The position numbers were made by a program, and so were the translations under genes. DNA of 16,762 nt, from NCBI GenBank assembly GCA_002703065.1, contig PAEO01000021.1:79954-96715 (forward strand). Reading direction: 5' to 3'. The first letter of the stretch is position 1. Every line of letters starts with the position of its first letter. Below are positions 7,525 to 15,050 of the stretch, one piece after another. The notes under the pieces were generated by a model. That model was not told the DNA's origin, did no database searches, and saw only the letters and a list, made by a program, of their open reading frames with translations. This DNA comes from Flavobacteriaceae bacterium (GTDB lineage: Bacteria; Bacteroidota; Bacteroidia; Flavobacteriales; Flavobacteriaceae).

Positions 7525-8523
7525 CTATAATTTATGTTTTAAAAAAGGATAATTTTCTTGCTCATATACAACATCATACATAATATTTATTTCTGGAAAG
7601 GGAGATTCTTCAGCAAATTTTTGACACTCCAATACTCTTTGTTTAACACGATTATCCATGTCTAAAATTTCTAAGTCAGAAGCATAATTATTTTGTATAA
7701 TTACATCTTTAACCTGAGTAATAGGATCAATTTTTCTATATTCTTCTACCTCTTCTTTTGTTCTATATTTTTGAGCATCGGACATTGAATGTCCTCTGTA
7801 CCTGTAAGTTTTCATTTCTAGTAAACTAGGACCATTTCCAGATCTAGCCCTTGATATAGACTCATTCAAAGCTTCAGCTACCTTTACAGGACTCATACCA
7901 TCTACTGGTCCACATGGCATTTCATAACCTAATCCTAATTTCCAAATATCAGTATGATTTGCAGTTCTTTTTACAGATGTTCCCATTGCGTAGCCGTTAT
8001 TTTCAACAATAAATACTACCGGCAAGTTCCAAAGCATAGCTAAGTTCAAAGTCTCATGAAAAGATCCTTGCCTTACTGCTCCATCCCCCATAAAACACAA
8101 AGTAACATTATCTCTACCATGATATTTATCACCAAAAGCCATTCCTGCACCTAATGGAATTTGTCCACCTACAATTCCATGACCACCATGGAATCTATGT
8201 TCTTTTGAAAAAATATGCATTGAACCTCCTAAACCATTTGAGGTTCCAGTTCCTTTTCCATATAGCTCTGCCATAACTTTTTTAGGATCAACACCTAAGC
8301 CTATTGGCATAACATGATTTCTGTAAGCAGTGATCATTCTATCTTTATCTATATCCATTGCATGTAAGGCCCCTGCAAGAATTGCTTCCTGACCATTATA
8401 TAGGTGTAAAAAACCTCTTACCATTTGTTGAATATATACAGCTGCTAATTTATCTTCAAATTTTCTCCAGAAAAGCATTTCCTCATACCAGTTCAAGTAT
8501 GTTTCTCTAGTTATTGGTTTCAT
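7525..8523 (-). CDS. pdhA: Pyruvate dehydrogenase E1 component subunit alpha
   Basis: This 332-residue protein is the thiamine-diphosphate-binding alpha subunit of pyruvate dehydrogenase E1, which decarboxylates pyruvate and acetylates the E2 lipoyl groups. The ThDP/Mg motif runs from GDG at 146-148 to Asn176 in VENNGY, preceded by HGIVGGQIPLGAGMA (115-129), and the active-site loop YRGHSMSDAQKYRTKEE is at 242-258. I place the start at the ATG at 8523 (MKPITRETYLNWYEEMLFW), which matches the family N-terminus; an upstream in-frame TTG at 8535 would add only four residues and falls inside a promoter box. The TAG stop is directly followed by the GTG of pdhC. The beta subunit gene is not next to it; in Bacteroidota pdhB is commonly encoded elsewhere. 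Confidence 0.96.
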   Translation of the reverse strand: MKPITRETYLNWYEEMLFWRKFEDKLAAVYIQQMVRGFLHLYNGQEAILAGALHAMDIDKDRMITAYRNHVMPIGLGVDPKKVMAELYGKGTGTSNGLGGSMHIFSKEHRFHGGHGIVGGQIPLGAGMAFGDKYHGRDNVTLCFMGDGAVRQGSFHETLNLAMLWNLPVVFIVENNGYAMGTSVKRTANHTDIWKLGLGYEMPCGPVDGMSPVKVAEALNESISRARSGNGPSLLEMKTYRYRGHSMSDAQKYRTKEEVEEYRKIDPITQVKDVIIQNNYASDLEILDMDNRVKQRVLECQKFAEESPFPEINIMYDVVYEQENYPFLKHKL

Positions 8524-8532
8524 AAACTTGAG

Positions 8533-8567
8533 CAAAGATACTTTAAAAAAAGTATTTTTTTATCAAA
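8533..8567 (-). promoter_or_regulatory. Putative pdhA promoter (TTTG ... TAnnTTTG)
   Basis: On the minus strand, TATCTTTGC lies at 8540-8532, an exact match to the Bacteroidota -7 consensus TAnnTTTG. A TTTG at 8567-8564 is a possible -33 element 23 bases upstream, the long end of the accepted spacing. Only 9 bases separate the box from the pdhA ATG, so the leader would be very short. The box overlaps one arm of an inverted repeat (ATACTTT at 8538-8544, AAAGTAT at 8549-8555), which could be an operator or simply AT-rich chance. Confidence 0.45.
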
Positions 8568-8588
8568 ATAAATTGTTGATTTATCCAA

Positions 8589-9731
8589 TTAAAAAATATT
8601 ATAAGACAATGAAAATCTAAGTGTATTTTCAAGCGGACTAACAACATCAGATGTTGATATTAAGTAAGATAAATCAATTTGAAAATTTGATCGTGTTGCA
8701 AAACCAGCTCCAATTGTAAAAAACTTCCTTGAACCTTTCAATTCATGCTCATTAAAATATCCGGATCTTAAAAAGAACATATCATTTAGAGAATATTCTA
8801 AACCTAAGCTGTAAGTAATTTCTTTTAATTCTTCGCTAAATCCATCTGGAGCATCATTAAAAGATTTAAAAATTCCTGAAAGAAAATCAATGTTAGATTG
8901 TGAATATGAAAGGATAGTTGAACCATCTGCACTGTAAACTGGAACATTTGGAGTAGGAACTAATAACTTATTAATTTCAAAAGATAGGGAAAGACTGTTA
9001 TTACTATCGTAAATCAACTCGATTCCATTCCCAAGCCTGAGGTTTGAAGGAATGAAATTTTCTTCACCTAGATCAGAATACTTCATTTTTGGACCAAGAT
9101 TAGAAATATTAAAACCTGCACGATATACAGCATCATTTTTACCTAATTGAAAAGTATTAGATTGAAAAAATCCTGAGATATCAACAGCAAAAGAAGTTGC
9201 TACCTCAGTTTCACCACTAAAAGACGTAAGTTTTACATCCGAAAGAAGAAATCTCCCTGTTATTCCTAGAGAAAAATTATCGCTTAATTTTAGTCCATAC
9301 CCTGCATCAATTGTAAATTCATTTGGACTTTCAACTATAGGTATATCTAGCGGATTTTGTAAAATATCAATCTCTCCTAAACTAAAATATTTTAAACTGA
9401 AACTCCAAACAGATCTTTCTGATCTTCTCTTAAAATATGTTAGATTTCCTAAAAAAACATCACTAACTACACTGCTTAAATATGGTGTGTAACTAAATCC
9501 AATTCCACTATTACTTTCAGAAAAAAGATATTTTGACTGATTCCAATGTTGAGAAAAATTATCAGTAGATGTTGATACTCCTTGATCACCTAATCCGGAT
9601 GCTCTCGCATCAGAAGAAATTAGCAAGAACGGTACGGCAGTAGTTATAACTCTTCTATTCTGTTGAGAATGCTGATTGAAAGAAATTAGAAGAATAAGTA
9701 AAATTGAATAAACAAATCTTGGATTTATCAT
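8589..9731 (-). CDS. porV: Type IX secretion outer-membrane protein PorV
   Basis: This 380-residue protein is the PorV (LptO) outer-membrane beta-barrel, the shuttle that binds type IX secretion cargo and hands it to the sortase-like peptidase for attachment or release. A signal peptide covers about residues 1-22 (FVYSILLILLISFNQHSQ). The mature start has the family hallmark TTAVPFLLISSDARASGLGD followed by GVSTSTDNFSQHWNQSKY, and the rest is alternating beta strands ending in the aromatic-terminated LRFSLSYNIF, typical of outer-membrane barrels. It is transcribed divergently from gldJ, 114 bases apart. In Flavobacterium porU normally lies between these two genes; here it is absent. A 65-base gap leads to pdhA downstream with no convincing minus-strand terminator. 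Confidence 0.93.
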   Translation of the reverse strand: MINPRFVYSILLILLISFNQHSQQNRRVITTAVPFLLISSDARASGLGDQGVSTSTDNFSQHWNQSKYLFSESNSGIGFSYTPYLSSVVSDVFLGNLTYFKRRSERSVWSFSLKYFSLGEIDILQNPLDIPIVESPNEFTIDAGYGLKLSDNFSLGITGRFLLSDVKLTSFSGETEVATSFAVDISGFFQSNTFQLGKNDAVYRAGFNISNLGPKMKYSDLGEENFIPSNLRLGNGIELIYDSNNSLSLSFEINKLLVPTPNVPVYSADGSTILSYSQSNIDFLSGIFKSFNDAPDGFSEELKEITYSLGLEYSLNDMFFLRSGYFNEHELKGSRKFFTIGAGFATRSNFQIDLSYLISTSDVVSPLENTLRFSLSYNIF

Positions 9732-9828
9732 TATTTATTGAATATAAGAAATAAGGTATAATTATTGTGAAATTTATAATCAAATATTAAAAATTAATCC
9801 AATAATTAAATCCTTAGTCTAAACTTTA

Positions 9829-9836
9829 TATATTTA
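9829..9836 (+). promoter_or_regulatory. Possible -7 box for gldJ
   Basis: TATATTTA matches TAnnTTTG at seven of eight positions and is followed by C, as in the longer form of the consensus. It ends 9 bases before the gldJ ATG, the same spacing as the pdhA box. I see no good -33 element, so this is a weak call. Confidence 0.3.
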
Positions 9837-9845
9837 CATCGATTT

Positions 9846-11414
9846 ATGAGAAAAATTAATTACATAATATTTGTTTTTTCTTTACTTACAATTATTGGTT
9901 GCAACAGAAACAGCTACAAATCAGGTAGTAATATTTCTCAAGCAACAGGTTGGAAAATTAACTCTGATGGATCTAATTTTAACTATAACACAAAATTTAA
10001 AGGACAAAAGAATGCTCCAGGAATGATATTCATTAAAGGTGGGACATTTGTTAAGGGAAACTCTAAAGATAATGTTCTTCTAGATTGGAACAACTCTCCC
10101 ACTCAACAGTTTGTTAGATCATTTTACATTGAAGAAACAGAAGTCACTAATATAATGTATTTGGAGTATGTTGATTGGCTAAAAAAAATGTATGCAAAGG
10201 ATGATGAATTAAAAAATATTTATTTAACAGCTCTTCCTGATACTCTTGTCTGGCGTAATCCTCTAGGATTTAATGAGGATATGGTTAACAATTATTTACG
10301 TCATCCTGCTTTTCAAAATCATCCAGTTGTAGGAGTAAGCTGGCACCAAGCTAATAATTTTTCAAAATGGAGAACTAATAGAGTTAATGAAAGAATTTTA
10401 ATTGAAGAAGGTTACATTAGTGATTCTGTTACAAAATTAAATTTGTCATTTAACACAAAAACATACTTGTTGGATCCCAAAAGCACTTACAATGGTACTA
10501 TTTCCACTTTTTTAGATAATAGTCCCGAAAATGACGACGAAAAAAAGTTTTCATCAATTGAAGATGGAATATTACTTCCAGAGTACAGACTTCCTACTGA
10601 AACAGAATGGGAGTACGCAGCTTTAGGACTTGAAGAATTGAGATCTGGAAACAATTATAGAGGAAAAAAGAAATTTCCGTGGGATGGTGAATATACAAGA
10701 TCAGAAAACAAAAGAAATGTTGGTGATCAACTTGCCAATTTCAAGTTAGGTAAAGGTGATTATGGAGGAATTGCTGGTTGGTCTCAAACAGGTTCTGGAA
10801 TTACTACATCTGTTAGATCCTATCCACCAAACAGTTATGGTTTATATGGAATGGCTGGTAATGTAGCTGAATGGGTAGCAGATGTTTACAGACCTATCAT
10901 TGACGATGAAGCTAATGATTTTAATTACTTCAGAGGAAATATTTTTAATAAGCCATTGATTAACGATGAAGGAAAAACAACTACAGTTTCAAGAGAAAAC
11001 TTTAAAGATCAATATGAAATATTACCCAACGGCAGGTTATTAATTAAAAATATACCTGGAGATTTAGTTCAGATTCCTTTAGATTCTCTTGATTTGATGA
11101 GAACAAACTACACTAGCTCTGATAACAGAAACTACAGGGATGGTGATTTAGAATCATCTAGAAATTTTGGTTTGGTTGGTGAAAAAAGTAAAATGTATAA
11201 TTCTCCTGAAGATAATCAAATTAATAGTACTTCATTAATAAGTAATGAAAGTAGAGTTTATAAAGGTGGGTCTTGGCTTGACAGATCTTATTATTTAGAT
11301 CCTGCACAACGAAGATTCTTACCTGAATATATGACAACAAATTTCATTGGATTCAGATGCGCGATGTCTTATCTAGGTGAAGACAAGTCTTCTCCCAAAC
11401 GAAGAAGAAGATAA
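9846..11414 (+). CDS. gldJ: Gliding motility / T9SS lipoprotein GldJ
   Basis: This 522-residue protein is the GldJ lipoprotein, needed in Flavobacterium for gliding and for stability of GldK and hence type IX secretion. The signal peptide ends in the lipobox LTIIGC with Cys19 as the lipidated residue. The rest is a formylglycine-generating-enzyme-like (FGE-sulfatase) fold: GMIFIKGGTFVKG, YIEETEVTN, HPVVGVSWHQANNFSKWR, YRLPTETEWEYAALG, YGLYGMAGNVAEWVADV and VYKGGSWLDRS...GFRCA. In the GGSW region where true FGEs have two catalytic cysteines this protein has SYYLDPAQRR, so it should not be an active enzyme. It ends in a basic KRRRR tail. It is divergent from porV and 28 bases upstream of murF, the usual gldJ-murF order. 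Confidence 0.94.
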   Translation: MRKINYIIFVFSLLTIIGCNRNSYKSGSNISQATGWKINSDGSNFNYNTKFKGQKNAPGMIFIKGGTFVKGNSKDNVLLDWNNSPTQQFVRSFYIEETEVTNIMYLEYVDWLKKMYAKDDELKNIYLTALPDTLVWRNPLGFNEDMVNNYLRHPAFQNHPVVGVSWHQANNFSKWRTNRVNERILIEEGYISDSVTKLNLSFNTKTYLLDPKSTYNGTISTFLDNSPENDDEKKFSSIEDGILLPEYRLPTETEWEYAALGLEELRSGNNYRGKKKFPWDGEYTRSENKRNVGDQLANFKLGKGDYGGIAGWSQTGSGITTSVRSYPPNSYGLYGMAGNVAEWVADVYRPIIDDEANDFNYFRGNIFNKPLINDEGKTTTVSRENFKDQYEILPNGRLLIKNIPGDLVQIPLDSLDLMRTNYTSSDNRNYRDGDLESSRNFGLVGEKSKMYNSPEDNQINSTSLISNESRVYKGGSWLDRSYYLDPAQRRFLPEYMTTNFIGFRCAMSYLGEDKSSPKRRRR

Positions 11415-11442
11415 TATATTTTTGTTTACTTATCTTTAATAC

Positions 11443-12714
11443 ATGAAGGTTGAAAACCTCTATGATATACTCTTAAAATGTGACCATAAAGTCTCTACTG
11501 ATACAAGAAATATTATAAAAGAATCTATTTTCTTTGCATTGAAGGGTAACAATTTTGATGGCAATAATTTTGCCATTGAAGCTTTAAACAATGGTGCATG
11601 TTATTGTATAGTTGAAAGTAAAGATATTTCAATCTTAGATGACAGAATTATTCTAGTTGATGATGTACTGAAAACATTACAAAAATTGAGTGCATATAAC
11701 AGGAATCAGTCTTCATGTTATGTAATTGGATTAACTGGAAGTAATGGAAAAACAACAACAAAAGAGCTTATACATCATGTACTAAAAATCAATTATAACA
11801 CTATTAGTACAAACGGAAATTATAATAACCATATTGGGGTTCCTTTAAGTTTACTTCAAATTAAACCCTCTACTGAATTTGCTGTAATTGAAATGGGTGC
11901 AAATAATTTTGGGGAAATTAAATTTTTAACTGAACTAGTCCAACCAGATATTGGTTACATCACCAATTTTGGATTAGCCCATCTTGAGGGATTTATAGAT
12001 TTAAATGGTGTTATTCAGGGAAAGACTGAGCTTTATAATTGGTTGACGGAGAATAACAGAAATATATTAATAAATAATGACGATGATGAACAAAAAAAGT
12101 TTATGAACGATAAGACAGTTTTATTTGGAAAAGATGATAATAGCGACTATGTATTTGAACAAGTTAAATCCAATAATGTTAGTTTAAAAATAAATGATGT
12201 AATAATTGAAACTCAGTTGTATGGTAGCTATAATTTTAGTAATATTTGCGCTGCAATCACATTAGGACTGGAAAATAAAATCAAACTAGAAGAAATTTCA
12301 AAATCATTAAAAAATTACAGCTCTCAAAATAATCGCTCTCAAAAAATTTCAAAAAATAATAGTGAAATAATTATGGATGCATATAATGCAAATCCAACGA
12401 GTGTTAAAGGTGCTTTAGAATCACTATCTTATTTAACTAATTCTAAACTTGCAATCATCGGAGATATGCATGAGTTAGGAAAAGTAGAAAATATTGAGCA
12501 TCAAAAAATAGTCAAATTTGCTACAGGTCTTAATATTGATAAAATAATTTTTATAGGATCTAGATTTAAGAAATGTGAGGTTAATTTTAAAAACTTTTAC
12601 TTTTTTAACGACAAAACAGATTTACATAAAAGTAATTTAAAGCTAAATGAAAAGAATATATTAATTAAAGGTTCCCGCTCAATGAGAATGGAAACTATAC
12701 TAAATGAATTATAA
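11443..12714 (+). CDS. murF: UDP-MurNAc-tripeptide--D-alanyl-D-alanine ligase
   Basis: This 423-residue cytoplasmic enzyme adds D-Ala-D-Ala to UDP-MurNAc-tripeptide, the last soluble step of peptidoglycan precursor synthesis. The N-terminal substrate domain shows VSTDTRNI (17-24) and SIFFALKGNNFDG; the central ATPase domain has the P-loop LTGSNGKTTTKE with Lys103, then NYNNHIGVPLSLL and EMGANNFGEI; the C-terminal ligase domain has DAYNANPTS and IIGDMHELG. The length is slightly short but normal for Bacteroidota MurF. It follows gldJ by 28 bases and its TAA overlaps the ATG of the amidase gene by one base (TAATG), so translation of the two is probably coupled. Confidence 0.95.
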   Translation: MKVENLYDILLKCDHKVSTDTRNIIKESIFFALKGNNFDGNNFAIEALNNGACYCIVESKDISILDDRIILVDDVLKTLQKLSAYNRNQSSCYVIGLTGSNGKTTTKELIHHVLKINYNTISTNGNYNNHIGVPLSLLQIKPSTEFAVIEMGANNFGEIKFLTELVQPDIGYITNFGLAHLEGFIDLNGVIQGKTELYNWLTENNRNILINNDDDEQKKFMNDKTVLFGKDDNSDYVFEQVKSNNVSLKINDVIIETQLYGSYNFSNICAAITLGLENKIKLEEISKSLKNYSSQNNRSQKISKNNSEIIMDAYNANPTSVKGALESLSYLTNSKLAIIGDMHELGKVENIEHQKIVKFATGLNIDKIIFIGSRFKKCEVNFKNFYFFNDKTDLHKSNLKLNEKNILIKGSRSMRMETILNEL

Positions 12715-14342
12715 TGAAAATAATTAAATACTTATTTATTACAATTATCATTTTTTCTTGTGAAAAAAATAACTTAACAAGATGGGTAAGTTATGACGAG
12801 TCAACAGAACTTATTGAGAGTCAAGAAAACGTAAACAGCAGATTAAGATACAAGAGAATACAAAGTATTTCAAAAGATAAAAATGAATTGGTTGAAGGGT
12901 TTGAAACAGAAATTTCAAAATTTATCAAAAACAAATATGAGTCATATAAAGAATTGATTTTAGAAAGATCTATTCCAGAAATTCAAAAAAGTGTTATCAA
13001 AGGAAAATTAACTTATTATGATTTGACTTTATTTTATTTAACTAGAATTTACCTAATTGAATTTGATGATAAGCTATATCTAAATTCAATAATCTCAATT
13101 AATAAAGATGTATTAGAAATTGCAAAAGAAAGAGACAAAAACTCAAAGGGTGAAATTAATTCTATATATGGTATTCCAATACTTTTAAAGGATAATATTG
13201 GATTTGATAAACTCCCGACAACTGCTGGTGCCTACAGTCTGAGAGAAAACGTAACCGAAAATGCATTTATTGTTAATCGTCTTAAAGATAATGGTGCAAT
13301 TATTCTTGGAAAAACTAATTTGAGTGAATGGGCTAATTATTTCTGTTTAGGTTGTCCTAATGGATATAGCGCTATGGGTGGACAAACTTTAAATCCATAT
13401 GGAAGAAAGATTCTCGACACTGGTGGATCAAGCTCAGGAAGTGGAGTTGCAACTGCCTCCAACATATCAAGTGTTTCACTTGGATCAGAAACTTCTGGAT
13501 CTATTTTATCGCCATCATCAGCAAATTCACTAGTTGGAATGAAACCAACAATAGGTCATGTAAGTAGATCCGGTATAGTGCCCATTTCATCAACACTTGA
13601 CACCGCTGGACCGATGACCAAGTTTGTTATTGATAATATTATTGTATATAACTCAATAATCGGTTACGATGGTAATGATTCTTATTCAAAAACTACAAGT
13701 TCTATAGACTTGGAAAAGGTATTTAATTCATCTTTTGAAAGTAAAAAGCTAGGATACTATAGTAACTACTATAAGAACGATTCTATTTATAAATCAAACG
13801 CTGATTTATTAAAAAGTAATGGAGCTGAACTGTTTGAATTAAATCCAAAATCAATTCAACTTACTAATTTTAGAAAATTACTTGATGAAGATATGAGGAG
13901 AGATCTAGTTAGTTATTTAGAAGATTATGGTAACATAAGACTCGAAGTAAAAGATGTTGCCTCAATAATAGATTTCAATTCTTTAGATTCAATTGAAAGA
14001 TCACCTTATGGTCAAGGAATTTTCAGAGGAATTTTGAACAATCCGTTTTCAGATTATGAACTAACTGATTTAAGAGAATCTTTATTATCTAATGGAAATC
14101 TTTACTTTGATCAATCTTTTGATAAATACGAACTTGATGCGGTATTATCTATTAATAATTATGGAGCAGGCTACGCAGCAGCAGCACATAATCCTTGCTT
14201 GACAGTTCCAATGGGATTTAGAAAAAATAATCAGCCAGCTGGATTGACGTTTATAGGAAAATCTGGAACTGAACAAATTCTTTATGAACTCGGATATTCT
14301 TATGAAAGTATTTCTAAAAAAAGAAAAGCCCCAAATAATTAA
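12714..14342 (+). CDS. Amidase-signature family lipoprotein
   Basis: This 542-residue protein is an amidase-signature hydrolase with a lipoprotein signal (YLFITIIIFSC, lipidated Cys16), so it is likely anchored in the outer or inner membrane facing the periplasm. The Ser-cisSer-Lys triad can be read: Lys159 in ILLKDNIG, Ser239 in GGSSSGSG and Ser263 in GSETSGSILSPSS, at the 24-residue spacing of the family. An 80-residue segment between the lipid anchor and the core is seen in other flavobacterial members. The substrate (a carboxamide) is unknown. It overlaps murF by one base, which hints at, but does not show, a role in envelope metabolism. The gene ends inside a hairpin terminator shared with the converging yceI-like gene. 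Confidence 0.9.
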   Translation: MKIIKYLFITIIIFSCEKNNLTRWVSYDESTELIESQENVNSRLRYKRIQSISKDKNELVEGFETEISKFIKNKYESYKELILERSIPEIQKSVIKGKLTYYDLTLFYLTRIYLIEFDDKLYLNSIISINKDVLEIAKERDKNSKGEINSIYGIPILLKDNIGFDKLPTTAGAYSLRENVTENAFIVNRLKDNGAIILGKTNLSEWANYFCLGCPNGYSAMGGQTLNPYGRKILDTGGSSSGSGVATASNISSVSLGSETSGSILSPSSANSLVGMKPTIGHVSRSGIVPISSTLDTAGPMTKFVIDNIIVYNSIIGYDGNDSYSKTTSSIDLEKVFNSSFESKKLGYYSNYYKNDSIYKSNADLLKSNGAELFELNPKSIQLTNFRKLLDEDMRRDLVSYLEDYGNIRLEVKDVASIIDFNSLDSIERSPYGQGIFRGILNNPFSDYELTDLRESLLSNGNLYFDQSFDKYELDAVLSINNYGAGYAAAAHNPCLTVPMGFRKNNQPAGLTFIGKSGTEQILYELGYSYESISKKRKAPNN

Positions 14343-14353
14343 TTTGGAGCTTT
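14316..14353 (-). terminator. Hairpin terminator between converging genes
   Basis: A 12-base-pair stem with one C-A mismatch (arms 14325-14336 and 14342-14353, core AGCCCCAAAT / ATTTGGAGCT) has a 5-base loop. On the minus strand the stem is followed by a T-rich run (TTTTCTTTTTTT), giving an intrinsic terminator for the YceI-like gene. In the plus direction only three T follow, so it may act weakly for the amidase gene, whose stop codon lies in the loop. Confidence 0.75.
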
Positions 14354-14374
14354 CAAAGTATTTATAAGACTTAA

Positions 14375-14980
14375 TTAAACAGATAAATTTACATCTAAAT
14401 CAATATCATCAAGAATTAACTTATCTCCAAGATTCTCAAAGAAAGTACCTGATCTGAATTTAACATCATATTTAGATCTATCAAAAGTCAAATGTGCATT
14501 GTAATTATCTTCGCCAATTTTAATAATAGTAAATTCAATTGGACGAGTGATGTCTTTGATAGTTAGCTCACCATTAACTTTAAAACTTCCATTTTCAAAG
14601 CTATTTGAATCCAAAATTTTTAATGATGCTGTTTGAAACTTTTCGATTGAGAAAAAATCATTGGAGCTTAGATGTCCTTCGAGTCTTTCTTTCGATTTAC
14701 CCTCAAGATCCTCTACACTTAGAGAGGTCATATCAACAGAAAATTCACCACTAGTAATTTTTGAATCAACGATAACTAGGTCAGCTTGAGTTAGTTTTAA
14801 ACTGCCATAGTGAGTTTTTGAAGTAAGTTCTGTACCTGTCCATTTAATATTGCTATTTTCTAAATTGAATGATAGTGAAGTATCTTGAACAGCTACATCA
14901 CTTTTTTTCTCTTCTTTCTCTGTAGTCGTGTTACAAGCAAAAGTTGTGATTGCAACAATTAAATAAAGTAATTTTTTCAT
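14375..14980 (-). CDS. YceI family lipoprotein
   Basis: This 201-residue protein has a lipoprotein signal (YLIVAITTFAC, Cys16), a charged Thr/Glu/Lys linker and a YceI-like lipocalin-type beta barrel (about residues 37-201). Family landmarks are NSNIKWTGTELTSKTHYG, SGEFSVDMTSLSVEDL with the following LEGHLSSNDFFSIEKFQTAS, and VNGELTIKDITRPIEFTI. YceI domains bind isoprenoid-type lipids in an internal cavity; the role in this group is unknown and may involve envelope or stress functions. It lies 39 bases downstream of the M20 gene on the same strand, with its own possible promoter box over the end of that gene, and is closed by a hairpin terminator. Confidence 0.92.
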   Translation of the reverse strand: MKKLLYLIVAITTFACNTTTEKEEKKSDVAVQDTSLSFNLENSNIKWTGTELTSKTHYGSLKLTQADLVIVDSKITSGEFSVDMTSLSVEDLEGKSKERLEGHLSSNDFFSIEKFQTASLKILDSNSFENGSFKVNGELTIKDITRPIEFTIIKIGEDNYNAHLTFDRSKYDVKFRSGTFFENLGDKLILDDIDLDVNLSV

Positions 14981-15014
14981 GTTAATATTTTAAAAAAAAT
15001 TTCTAAAATCATGC

Positions 15015-15050
15015 CAAAATTAATTGTTAAATATATAATCTAATGTCAAC
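15015..15050 (-). promoter_or_regulatory. Possible promoter for the YceI-like gene
   Basis: On the minus strand TAATTTTG at 15022-15015 is an exact TAnnTTTG match, overlapping the TAA of the M20 gene. A GTTG at 15050-15047 is a candidate -33 element 24 bases upstream, a little long. The leader would be about 30 bases. In DNA this AT-rich such matches also occur by chance. Confidence 0.3.

Noticed and set aside
8524-8535. Upstream TTG start for pdhA at 8535
   Set aside because: It adds only four residues not typical of the family, and the TTG lies in the TATCTTTGC promoter-like box; the ATG at 8523 gives the standard N-terminus.
8538-8561. Hairpin followed by T run on the plus strand as a terminator
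   Set aside because: No plus-strand transcript is expected here, and on the minus strand the hairpin lacks a T tract and overlaps the pdhA promoter box.
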